Positions 14,915 to 22,189 of a DNA stretch of 36,817 nt are shown here, piece after piece. The notes beneath the pieces were generated by a model. That model was not told where the DNA came from and ran no database searches. It worked only from the letters and a program-made list of their open reading frames with translations. Position numbers and translations under genes: made by a program. Within the stretch, counting starts at the first letter, position 1, and each line of letters starts with the position of its first letter. The DNA is from an uncultured Butyricicoccus sp. (GTDB taxonomy: Bacteria; Bacillota; Clostridia; Oscillospirales; Butyricicoccaceae): positions 1-36,817 of the forward strand of contig URFQ01000018.1 of the NCBI GenBank assembly GCA_900547195.1, given 5' to 3'.

Positions 14915-16420
14915 TTATTCGCCCGCGTGCTTGATGCCGAGGATCTGAAGCTCCTTTTCGTTCAGGCCAAGGCCGCGCAGCATCAGGCGGTTGCCGCGCA
15001 GGGCTTCGATGGAGTTGATGCCCATGCCGCCCATCATTTCTTTCAGCTCGTGATCCCATGCGGTGACCAGGTTCACCAGACGCTTATAGCCGATGTCCGG
15101 GTTCAGGCGCTTGACAAGGTCGGGGCGTTGGGTGGCGATGCCCCAGTTGCACTTGCCGGCCTGGCAGGTGCGGCACAGGTGGCAGCCGAGCGCGAGCAGG
15201 GCGGAGGTGGCGATGTAGCAGGCGTCCGCGCCGAGCGCAATGGCTTTCAGCAGGTCGCCCGCGTTGCGGATCGAGCCGCCGACCACAATGGAAACCTGAT
15301 CGCGGATGCCCTCGTCGCGCAGGCGCTGGTCAACCGCCGCGAGCGCAAGCTCGATCGGGATGCCGACGCTGTCGCGGATGCGGGTCGGCGCCGCGCCCGT
15401 GCCGCCGCGGTAGCCGTCGATGCAGATCACGTCCGCGCCCGAGCGGGCGACGCCGGAAGCAATGGCGGCGACGTTGTGCACCGCTGCAATCTTGACCATG
15501 ACCGGCTTCCTGTATTCGGTCGCTTCCTTCAGGGAGAAGACGAGCTGGCGCAGGTCTTCGATGGAATAAATATCGTGGTGCGGTGCCGGGGAGATGGCGT
15601 CCGTGCCCTCCGGGATCATACGGGTCCTCGAGATGTCCGGGCCGACCTTCAGGCCGGGCAGGTGGCCGCCAATGCCCGGCTTTGCGCCCTGGCCCATCTT
15701 GATCTCGATGGCAGCGCCCGCCTCGAGGTAGTCTTTATGTACGCCGAAGCGGCCGGACGCGACCTGTACGATGGTGTGCGGGCCGTACTGGTAAAAGTCC
15801 TGGTGCAGGCCGCCCTCGCCGGTGTTGTAGTAGGTGCCCAGCTCGACCGCCGCGCGGGCGAGGGAAGCGTGGGCGTTGTAGGAGATGGAGCCGTAGCTCA
15901 TGGCCGAGAACATGACCGGCACGTTCAGCTCAAGCTGCGGGCCCAGATTGTTGATCAGGTTGCCGTCCGCGTCGCGCTCGATCCTGCCCGGCTTCTTGCC
16001 GAGAAAGGTCTTGGTTTCCATCGGCTCGCGCAGCGGGTCGATGGATGGGTTGGTCACCTGCGAAGCGTTGATGAGGATCTTGTCCCAGTAGATGGGGTAC
16101 GGTTCCGGGTTGCCCATGGAGGACAGGAGCACGCCGCCCGAACCGGCCTGCCGGTAGACCTCGGAGATGGCCTTGCCCGTCCAGTTTGCGTTTTCCTTGA
16201 AAGTATGGTCGGTCTTGACGATCTTGAGCGCGCGGGTCGGGCAGAGCGATACGCAGCGATGGCAGTTGACGCACCTGCTTTCGTCGCTCGTCATATAGCC
16301 GAAATCAACGTCATATTTATGGACTTCGTTCGCGCACTGGCGTTCGCAGGCGCGGCAGGTGATGCAGCGATCCATGTTACGCACCACTTCATATTGTGGA
16401 TACAAAAAATCAATAGCCAT
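14915..16420 (-). CDS. glutamate synthase FMN-domain subunit with N-terminal 4Fe-4S pair
   Basis: Catalytic synthase half of GOGAT: uses ammonia and 2-oxoglutarate to make glutamate on FMN. 501 residues. The N-terminal ferredoxin module has two clusters (C19, C22, C25, C29 and C50, C53, C56, C60). A TIM-barrel Glu_synthase domain follows, with SAMSYGSISYNAH, GEGGLH, KMGQGAKPGIGGHLPG, PAPHHDIYSIEDL, DGYRGGTGAAPTRIRDSVG and IVVGGSIRNAGDLLKAIALGAD. CHLCRTCQAGKCNWGIATQ near 411-424 supplies the third cluster. Equivalent to the middle of classical GltB but ferredoxin-fused, as in archaeal and clostridial split enzymes. Its ATG overlaps the stop of the GATase gene by one base. Confidence 0.95.
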   Translation of the reverse strand: MAIDFLYPQYEVVRNMDRCITCRACERQCANEVHKYDVDFGYMTSDESRCVNCHRCVSLCPTRALKIVKTDHTFKENANWTGKAISEVYRQAGSGGVLLSSMGNPEPYPIYWDKILINASQVTNPSIDPLREPMETKTFLGKKPGRIERDADGNLINNLGPQLELNVPVMFSAMSYGSISYNAHASLARAAVELGTYYNTGEGGLHQDFYQYGPHTIVQVASGRFGVHKDYLEAGAAIEIKMGQGAKPGIGGHLPGLKVGPDISRTRMIPEGTDAISPAPHHDIYSIEDLRQLVFSLKEATEYRKPVMVKIAAVHNVAAIASGVARSGADVICIDGYRGGTGAAPTRIRDSVGIPIELALAAVDQRLRDEGIRDQVSIVVGGSIRNAGDLLKAIALGADACYIATSALLALGCHLCRTCQAGKCNWGIATQRPDLVKRLNPDIGYKRLVNLVTAWDHELKEMMGGMGINSIEALRGNRLMLRGLGLNEKELQILGIKHAGE

Positions 16421-17517
16421 TACTGCTTACCTCCCTGATTCAAAGTCACGATGACCGGTTCGCCGCCGCGGGGCGCGCGGATGGAGTCGAGATTGGGCTC
16501 GACAATGCGGATTGCGCATTCCTCGGAGGCGATGTATACGGTTTCGTCCTTCTCGCCAACAACCATCGAGCGCAGCTTCAGACGGTCATTCAGCGCCATC
16601 AGGCCGCCTTCGAAGCCGACCAGGATGGAGAACGGGCCGGTGACCATCAGGGACGCAAAGGCGTTGCGCAGATAGGTCAGGCGCTCGCGCTCCTGCGGTT
16701 CCTTCCGGGCGATGGTGGACCAGAACGGCGCCGCGATGACGTTCGCGATTTCGGGGTAGGTCAGGCCGAGCTTGCGGCCCAGGTAATCGATGATATAGGT
16801 AATGACCTCGGTGTCGGTCAGCAGGTCGCACGAATAGCCGAACATTTCAATGAAGCGGCGGTTGGCGTCATAGGACGAGATCTCGCCGTTGTGGACGACC
16901 GTGGTGTCGAGCAGGGCGAACGGGTGCGCGCCGCCCCACCAGCCCGGGGTGTTCGTCGGGTAGCGGCCGTGGCACGTCCAGGAGTACGCCTCATAGTTTT
17001 CCAGCATATAGTATTCTCCGACGTCTTCCGGGAAACCGTTGGCCTTGAATACGCCCACGTTTTTGCCGGAAGAGAAGATATATGCGCCCTGGATGTTCCT
17101 GTTTGCGTAGATGACGCGGCGGGCGACAAACTCGCGCTCGTCGAGCTGGGAAAACTCCAGGACGGTCTGGAGCGGCTGGAGGAAATAGCGGAAGATCATC
17201 GGCTCGTCGGTGATGCGGGGATGGCGGCGGGTCGGGATCTTGGCCATGGAAATGATTTCAAAGTTTTTCTTCAGGAATGCCTCGCATTCATCTTTGGCGC
17301 GTTCGTCGTCATAGAATAAATGGAATGCGTAGAAATCCCTGTACTCCGGGTAAATGCCGTAGGCGGCAAAACCGCCGCCGAGACCGTTGGAACGGTCGTG
17401 CATGGTGGTAATGGATTTGATGATGTTTTCGCCGTTTTCACGCTTGCCATCTTTGTGAAAAATCCCGGAGATGGCGCAGCCGGCAGGGATCCGAACCTGA
17501 CCTTCTTTCAGAAGCAT
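16420..17517 (-). CDS. glutamate synthase glutaminase (class II GATase) subunit
   Basis: Releases ammonia from glutamine for the FMN subunit. 365 residues with GATase II hallmarks: GCAISGIF near the start, CHGRYPTNTPGWWGGAHPF, and VVHNGEISSYDANRRF. The nucleophile of this class must be an N-terminal Cys; here it is Cys14, so removal of a 13-residue propeptide is predicted, as in classical GltB and PurF. First gene of the seven-gene nitrogen operon. The ribosome site GGAGG is 8 bases from the ATG. The 190-base leader contains a promoter, an ANTAR-type hairpin and a terminator (17638-17745), so expression should depend on antitermination. Confidence 0.93.
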   Translation of the reverse strand: MLLKEGQVRIPAGCAISGIFHKDGKRENGENIIKSITTMHDRSNGLGGGFAAYGIYPEYRDFYAFHLFYDDERAKDECEAFLKKNFEIISMAKIPTRRHPRITDEPMIFRYFLQPLQTVLEFSQLDEREFVARRVIYANRNIQGAYIFSSGKNVGVFKANGFPEDVGEYYMLENYEAYSWTCHGRYPTNTPGWWGGAHPFALLDTTVVHNGEISSYDANRRFIEMFGYSCDLLTDTEVITYIIDYLGRKLGLTYPEIANVIAAPFWSTIARKEPQERERLTYLRNAFASLMVTGPFSILVGFEGGLMALNDRLKLRSMVVGEKDETVYIASEECAIRIVEPNLDSIRAPRGGEPVIVTLNQGGKQ

Positions 17518-17637
17518 ATATTTTTCCTCCTCATGAAATCACAGCGGCAGCTCATATCGAAAAGCGGGACGGGCTGCCGGAGCCGGGCGCGCGACGCGTC
17601 CGCCATGGAACCGGCGTCTTCGCGGGTTCCGTGAAAT

Positions 17638-17705
17638 AAAAAAAGGCGTTCACTCTATGGACAATGCCGGTAAGCCCCGACTTTGTCGATACAGTGAACG
17701 CCTTT
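17638..17705 (-). terminator. leader terminator of the glt-glnA operon
   Basis: On the minus strand AAAGGCGUUCACU (17705-17693) pairs perfectly with AGUGAACGCCUUU (17654-17642) and runs into a U tract of seven. A nested stem GUCGG/CCGGC fills the loop. It lies immediately after the transcription start and about 120 bases before the first gene, so it acts as an attenuator, not as a gene end. Confidence 0.85.
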
Positions 17706-17710
17706 GTTCA
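17695..17710 (-). promoter_or_regulatory. ANTAR-type hexaloop hairpin, glt leader
   Basis: On the minus strand UGAAC, loop AAAGGC, GUUCA: a 5-bp stem with a six-base loop having A at position 1 and G at position 4, the signature described for RNA targets of ANTAR proteins. Its loop and 3' arm are the 5' arm of the terminator, so the two folds exclude each other. It starts at about +1 of the transcript. Confidence 0.65.
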
Positions 17711-17716
17711 TACTGT

Positions 17717-17745
17717 ATTTTATCCTATCTATGCGCCACGGTCAA
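17717..17745 (-). promoter_or_regulatory. sigma-A promoter of the glt-glnA operon
   Basis: On the minus strand TTGACC (17745-17740), 17-base spacer, TAAAAT (17722-17717). Predicted start at about 17711. Confidence 0.8.
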
Positions 17746-17878
17746 GCAAAAATGATGAATTTTGCAGGTTCGAAAATGATTTCTTGCAAATTATATAAAA
17801 ATGGGCACGTCTGCCGGCCGTCTGCTTGTAAATTGCGGCGAAGATTTGCAAAACAAAAAATTTCGGTGGAAAAACCCC

Positions 17879-17907
17879 TTGACAAACCTGCGAGATGCGC
17901 CTATAAT
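17879..17907 (+). promoter_or_regulatory. consensus sigma-A promoter of the GSIII gene
   Basis: TTGACA (17879-17884), 17-base spacer, TATAAT (17902-17907): a perfect consensus promoter. Such a strong promoter in front of a terminator suggests that control is exerted after initiation. Start predicted at about 17913-17915. Confidence 0.9.
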
Positions 17908-17919
17908 TTGCGACATGAA

Positions 17920-17933
17920 CAGCAAAGGCGCTG
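17920..17933 (+). promoter_or_regulatory. ANTAR-type hexaloop hairpin, GSIII leader
   Basis: CAGC, loop AAAGGC, GCTG: a 4-bp GC-rich stem with the same six-base loop as the glt leader (A1, G4). It overlaps the 5' arm of the terminator at 17924-17970, so it can act as antiterminator when stabilised by protein. Confidence 0.65.
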
Positions 17934-17970
17934 CGGTCATGAAACATGGCCTGCGGCGCCTTTTTCTTTT
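17924..17970 (+). terminator. leader terminator of the GSIII gene
   Basis: AAAGGCGCTGC (17924-17934) pairs with GCGGCGCCTTT (17953-17963) with one G-U pair. A second stem GGTCAT/ATGGCC lies inside, and T5-C-T4 follows. It sits about 10 bases after the predicted start of transcription and 75 bases before the gene: an attenuator. Confidence 0.85.
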
Positions 17971-18045
17971 GCCTGCACCGTGCAGGCGGCCCCGAAACAT
18001 AAGAGCGGATGCAAAATCATATCTATTTCATCAGGAGGCAGAAAC

Positions 18046-20121
18046 ATGAGTAAAGTACCTGAAATGTTCGGCAGCATGGTATTCAACGAGGCTGTCATGA
18101 AGGAACGTCTTCCGAAGGACGTCTTTAAGGCGCTCAAGAGAACCATCACCCAGGGCACCGCGCTCGATCCCGAGATTGCAAACGTGGTTGCAAACGCCAT
18201 GAAGGACTGGGCAATTTCCAAGGGCGCGACCCATTTCACCCACTGGTTCCAGCCGATGACCGGCATCACCGCCGAGAAGCACGACTCGTTCATCTCCCCC
18301 TGTGCGGACGGCACGGTCATCATGGAGTTCTCGGGCAAGGAGCTCATCAAGGGCGAGCCGGACGCATCGTCCTTCCCCTCCGGCGGCCTGCGCGCGACCT
18401 TCGAGGCGCGCGGCTACACCGCATGGGACCCGACTTCCTACGCGTTTATTAAGGATGACACGCTGTGCATCCCGACCGCGTTTTGCTCCTATACCGGCGA
18501 AATCCTCGACAAAAAGACCCCGCTGCTGCGCTCTATGGACGCCATCAGCAAGCAGGCCTGCCGCGTCCTGAAACTGTTCGGCAAGGATGTGCGCCGCGTC
18601 ACCACAACCGTCGGCCCCGAGCAGGAATACTTCCTCATCGATAAGAAGGATTACGCGAAACGCCCCGACCTCATCCTCACCGGCCGCACCCTGTTCGGCG
18701 CCATGGCTCCGAAGGGGCAGGAAATGGAGGATCACTACTTTGGTTCCATCCGCCCGCGCGTCAAGGCGTATATGGAAGAGCTGGATGAAGAGCTGTGGAA
18801 GCTCGGCATCTATTCCAAGACCGAGCACAACGAGGTCGCCCCCTGCCAGCACGAAATGGCGCCGATTTTCTCCACGACCAACATTGCCACCGACCACAAC
18901 CAGCTGACCATGGAGGTCATGAAAAAGGTGGCCGACCGCCACGGCTTTGTCTGCCTGCTGCATGAAAAGCCGTTCGAGGGCGTGAACGGCTCGGGCAAGC
19001 ACAACAACTGGTCGATTTCCACCGACAAGGGCGAGAACCTCCTCGAGCCGGGCAAGACCCCGTCCTCCAATGCGCAGTTCCTGCTGTTCCTGACCGCGGT
19101 GGTCAAGGCGGTGGATGAATATCAGGATCTGCTCCGCATCTCGGTTGCCAACGCGGGTAACGACCACCGTCTGGGCGCGAACGAGGCGCCCCCGGCAATC
19201 GTTTCCATGTTTGTCGGCGAAGAGCTGGAAGCCATCCTGGATTCCATTGTGTCCGGCACCGGCTACACCGACGTCACCAAGACCATGATGAGCATTGGCG
19301 CGTCCGTCCTGCCGGCCATCCCGAAGGACACCACCGACCGCAACCGAACCTCTCCCTTTGCCTTTACGGGCAATAAGTTTGAATTCCGCATGCTCGGTTC
19401 TACCTTTAATATCGCCTGCCCGAACATCATGCTGAACACGGCGGTTGCCGAGGAGCTCCGCAAGTTTGCCGATGAACTGGAGGCGGCTTCCGACTTCGAC
19501 GCGGCGCTGGCTGCGCTGATCCAGCGGGAAATCAAAGCGCATCAGCGCATTATCTTCAATGGCAACGGATACGGCGACGAATGGCCGGCGGAGGCCGAAA
19601 AGCGCGGCCTGCTGAACCTGAAGTCCACCCCGGACGCGCTGCCGCACTATACCGACGAGAAGAACGTCAAGCTGTTCCAGACCCACGGCGTGTATACCGC
19701 GGTGGAGATGAAGTCCCGTCAGGAGATCCTGCTGGAGGAGTATGCAAAGACCATCCATATCGAAGCGCTGACCGCGGCCGATATGCTCGGCAAGCAGATT
19801 ATCCCGGCGGTCATCGAGTATTCGGGCAAGCTCGCGAAAACGGTTGCCGCCAAGAAGGCCATTGGCGTGGACGCCCCGGCGGAAGCGGCAATGGTGAAGA
19901 ACCTGACCGAAAAAACGGCTGCGCTGGTAGAAAAGTGCGCTGCTTTGGAAGCGGCGATTGCAGGCGTGCCGGACGGCGTCGAGGGCGCTGCGCGTTACTA
20001 TCATGACGCCGTCATTGCGGCAATGGAAGCGGCGCGCGCGATTGCGGATGAACTGGAAATGCTGGTTGGCAAAAAGTACTGGCCGTTCCCGACCTACGGC
20101 GATATGCTGTTCTACGTATAA
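18046..20121 (+). CDS. glnN: glutamine synthetase, type III
   Basis: 691 residues, the GSIII length, with the family-specific N-terminal FGSMVFNEAVMKERLP, HWFQPMTGITAEKHDSF, FPSGGLRATFEARGYTAWD and TVGPEQEYFLID. It also has YSKTEHNEVAPCQHEMAP, FEGVNGSGKHNNWS, NAGNDHRLGANEAPPAI and NRTSPFAFTGNKFEFRMLGS, ending KKYWPFPTYGDMLFYV. Makes glutamine from ammonium and glutamate; GSIII enzymes are hexameric-ring proteins in many anaerobes and cyanobacteria. I chose ATG 18046 with AGGAGG 7 bases upstream; the frame stays open further upstream but runs back through the promoter and terminator. It is followed by amt-PII after a 126-base gap with a terminator/antiterminator. Second GS in the window besides the type I enzyme at 11164. 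Confidence 0.96.
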   Translation: MSKVPEMFGSMVFNEAVMKERLPKDVFKALKRTITQGTALDPEIANVVANAMKDWAISKGATHFTHWFQPMTGITAEKHDSFISPCADGTVIMEFSGKELIKGEPDASSFPSGGLRATFEARGYTAWDPTSYAFIKDDTLCIPTAFCSYTGEILDKKTPLLRSMDAISKQACRVLKLFGKDVRRVTTTVGPEQEYFLIDKKDYAKRPDLILTGRTLFGAMAPKGQEMEDHYFGSIRPRVKAYMEELDEELWKLGIYSKTEHNEVAPCQHEMAPIFSTTNIATDHNQLTMEVMKKVADRHGFVCLLHEKPFEGVNGSGKHNNWSISTDKGENLLEPGKTPSSNAQFLLFLTAVVKAVDEYQDLLRISVANAGNDHRLGANEAPPAIVSMFVGEELEAILDSIVSGTGYTDVTKTMMSIGASVLPAIPKDTTDRNRTSPFAFTGNKFEFRMLGSTFNIACPNIMLNTAVAEELRKFADELEAASDFDAALAALIQREIKAHQRIIFNGNGYGDEWPAEAEKRGLLNLKSTPDALPHYTDEKNVKLFQTHGVYTAVEMKSRQEILLEEYAKTIHIEALTAADMLGKQIIPAVIEYSGKLAKTVAAKKAIGVDAPAEAAMVKNLTEKTAALVEKCAALEAAIAGVPDGVEGAARYYHDAVIAAMEAARAIADELEMLVGKKYWPFPTYGDMLFYV

Positions 20122-20170
20122 CCGGCGTTCCCGCTCTTCACAGCTTACTTCGTGTGTAAAAATATTTATC

Positions 20171-20188
20171 ATACACAATGGCGTGTAT
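20171..20188 (+). promoter_or_regulatory. ANTAR-type hexaloop hairpin before amt
   Basis: ATACAC, loop AATGGC, GTGTAT: a 6-bp stem with a six-base loop having A1 and G4. It overlaps the 5' arm of the terminator at 20178-20233. It is the third copy of the same element in front of a nitrogen gene. Confidence 0.65.
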
Positions 20189-20233
20189 TCCTGTCCGGCA
20201 TTTGCCGGAAGGGGATACACGCCATCCATTTTT
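20178..20233 (+). terminator. terminator/attenuator between GSIII gene and amt
   Basis: ATGGCGTGTAT pairs perfectly with ATACACGCCAT, continued by TCCT and TCCGGC-type pairs to a 4-base loop (about 21 pairs, one mismatch). Three bases later there is a run of five T. Only 14 bases separate it from the amt start and no promoter follows it, so amt can be expressed only by passing this terminator. Confidence 0.85.
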
Positions 20234-20247
20234 AAGGGGGTTCTATA

Positions 20248-21957
20248 ATGGATATCAACAACCTTGCGGCGTCGGTTGACGTCGGCTGGACGCTGGTCGC
20301 TGCGGCGCTCGTCTTTTTTATGCAGGCGGGCTTTGCAATGGTCGAGACCGGCTTCACCCGTGCGAAAAATGCAGGCAATATCATCATGAAAAACCTGATG
20401 GACTTTTCGCTCGGCACGCCGATTTTCTGGATTCTCGGGTTTGGCATCATGTTTGGGGCGGCAAGCCCGTTCTTCGGCGGATTTGATTTCTTCGCCGATG
20501 GCGTGGTCGGCGAGGGCTATGACTGGACGACGCTGATCTTCCAGACCGTATTCTGCGCAACTGCCGCTACAATCGTTTCCGGTTCCATGGCGGAGCGCAC
20601 CAAGTTCTCTGCATATTGCATCTATTCCATGGTCATTTCGGCGGTGATTTATCCGGTATCCGGCCACTGGATTTGGGGAGGCGGCTGGCTGAGCCAGCTC
20701 GGGTTCCATGATTTTGCGGGCTCCACAGCTGTCCATATGGTCGGCGGTGTCGCCGCGTTTGTCGGCGCGGCAATCCTCGGCCCGCGTATCGGCAAGTACA
20801 CCAAGGACGGCAAAGCGCGCGCCATTCCCGGCCACTCGCTGACCCTCGGCGCGCTCGGCTGCTTCATCCTGTGGTTCTGCTGGTTCGGTTTCAACGGCGG
20901 CTCGACGGTTGCCCTGTCCGGCGGCGGCGCGGAGGTTGCATCCCGCGTTTTTGTCACCACAAACCTCGCGGCCGCGGTCGCAACGGTCACCGTCATGTGC
21001 ATCACCTGGATCCGCTATAAAAAGCCGGACGTTTCCATGACGCTGAACGGCTCCCTGGCCGGCCTGGTCGCGATCACCGCGGGCTGCGATATGGTGACGC
21101 CCATGGGCGCCGCGATTATCGGCATCTGCGCCGGTTTTGCCGTGGTTTTTGGCATCGAATTTGTGGATCAGAAGCTCAAGATTGACGACCCGGTTGGCGC
21201 GGTTGGCGTGCACGGCGTCAACGGCGCGCTGGGCACCATCCTCACCGGGCTGTTCGCGTATTACAATGGCACGGACGTGGATCCGGCCGGCGCATTCTAC
21301 GGCGGCGGCTTCCGTTTCTTTGGCATTCAGGTGCTCGGCGTTGTTGCCGTCATCGCCTGGGTTGCCGTCACCATGACCATTGTATTCCAGGTGATCAAGC
21401 ATACCATTGGCCTGCGCGTTTCCAGGGAAGAGGAAATCATGGGGCTCGACAAGCCCGAGCATGGCCTGGCTTCCGCTTATGCAGACTTTATGTCCATCCC
21501 GCAGGTACTGGGTACCAAGGCTGGCGAGAAGGCCGCCAAGGTTGCCGTGCCCGCGCCGGTCGGCGATGCTGTGCCGGTCACCAAGATTTCCACAGAGGGC
21601 AGCAAGTCCGGCATCCACAAAGTTGTAATCGTTGCGAAGCAGTCCAAGATTGAAGCGCTCAAGGACGCAATGAACGCCATCGGCGTTACCGGCATGACGG
21701 TCACCAATGTCGTTGGTTTTGGCCAGCAGAAGGGCGCGGCGGAATATTACCGCGGTGCGGAGGTCGACGTTACGCTGCTGCCGAAGATCAAGGTTGAGAT
21801 CATTGTAACAGCGATCCCGGTTGAGACGGTGGTAAACGAAGCGAAGAAGGTTCTGTACACCGGGCATATCGGCGACGGCAAGATTTTTATCTACGACGTG
21901 GTCGACGTCGTCAAGGTTCGTACCGGCGAGGTCGGATACGAAGCCCTGCAGGACTGA
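20248..21957 (+). CDS. amt: ammonium transporter fused to a PII signalling domain
   Basis: A membrane ammonium channel whose PII gate is covalently attached. Residues 1 to about 420 are a complete Amt: MQAGFAMVETGFTRAKNAGNI, ATIVSGSMAERTKF, HMVGGVAAFVG (first pore His), FGFNGGSTVALSG, VGVHGVNGALGTILTG (second pore His), and the cytoplasmic tail GLDKPEHGLASAY. After a linker of about 30 residues, 453-569 are a PII protein with T-loop GFGQQKGAAEYYRGAEVDVTLLP and IGDGKIFIYDV...RTGE. The residue at the uridylylation site (Tyr51 of E. coli GlnB) is Val506, so control would be by ATP/ADP/2-oxoglutarate binding, not uridylylation. Ribosome site AAGGGGG. Lies behind an ANTAR-type leader. Confidence 0.95.
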   Translation: MDINNLAASVDVGWTLVAAALVFFMQAGFAMVETGFTRAKNAGNIIMKNLMDFSLGTPIFWILGFGIMFGAASPFFGGFDFFADGVVGEGYDWTTLIFQTVFCATAATIVSGSMAERTKFSAYCIYSMVISAVIYPVSGHWIWGGGWLSQLGFHDFAGSTAVHMVGGVAAFVGAAILGPRIGKYTKDGKARAIPGHSLTLGALGCFILWFCWFGFNGGSTVALSGGGAEVASRVFVTTNLAAAVATVTVMCITWIRYKKPDVSMTLNGSLAGLVAITAGCDMVTPMGAAIIGICAGFAVVFGIEFVDQKLKIDDPVGAVGVHGVNGALGTILTGLFAYYNGTDVDPAGAFYGGGFRFFGIQVLGVVAVIAWVAVTMTIVFQVIKHTIGLRVSREEEIMGLDKPEHGLASAYADFMSIPQVLGTKAGEKAAKVAVPAPVGDAVPVTKISTEGSKSGIHKVVIVAKQSKIEALKDAMNAIGVTGMTVTNVVGFGQQKGAAEYYRGAEVDVTLLPKIKVEIIVTAIPVETVVNEAKKVLYTGHIGDGKIFIYDVVDVVKVRTGEVGYEALQD

Positions 21958-22044
21958 TTGATTCCGCGAATCGTGCGGGACAGGGTGGAGTACCGCCCGG
22001 TCCGGCAGCGATCATATATCTTTCCTTTACTCATCTTTCAGGCG

Positions 22045-22070
22045 ATCCCCCGGAGCCATCCGGGGGATTT
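22045..22070 (+). terminator. probable terminator after amt
   Basis: A 9-bp perfect GC-rich stem (ATCCCCCGG with CCGGGGGAT, loop AGCCAT) followed by TTTGT. Short T tract. A second hairpin, AAAACCTCTT with AAGAGGTTTT (22089-22134, followed by four T), lies just after and may back it up. Confidence 0.65.
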
Positions 22071-22189
22071 GTCTGTGTGGGGACGAAAAAAACCTCTTTC
22101 GCGCGGCGCGGGACGCTCCGGCGGAAGAGGTTTTCGCGTTTGGTCAAAAAAAGAAGCGCCCTTTTGGCGCAATTTATGAAAAATTATCC

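Larger units (their letters stand above)
17518..18045. other. divergent regulatory region between the glt operon and the GSIII gene
   Basis: 528 bases with no gene. It holds two divergent promoters (17717-17745 minus, 17879-17907 plus). Each is followed at once by a hexaloop hairpin overlapping an intrinsic terminator, then by a long leader to the first gene. A further perfect hairpin (GCCTGCA, CCG, TGCAGGC; 17971-17987) lies between the plus-strand terminator and the GSIII ribosome site. Confidence 0.85.

Noticed and set aside
14582..16438. A 618-codon open frame on the plus strand opposite the glutamate synthase FMN subunit
   Set aside because: Exact antisense of a clearly functional gene, low-complexity composition, no start signals.
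17638..17711. Reading the 13-bp inverted repeat before the glt operon as a transposon end or attachment site
   Set aside because: The T tract, the promoter immediately before it and its copy of the hexaloop element explain it as an attenuator. No transposase or target duplication is present.
18031..21867. A 1278-codon open frame on the minus strand opposite the GSIII and amt genes
   Set aside because: Spans two certain genes, a promoter and two terminators. Its translation is repetitive, His/Asp/Arg-rich text without any domain. High GC with strong codon bias opens the antisense frame.
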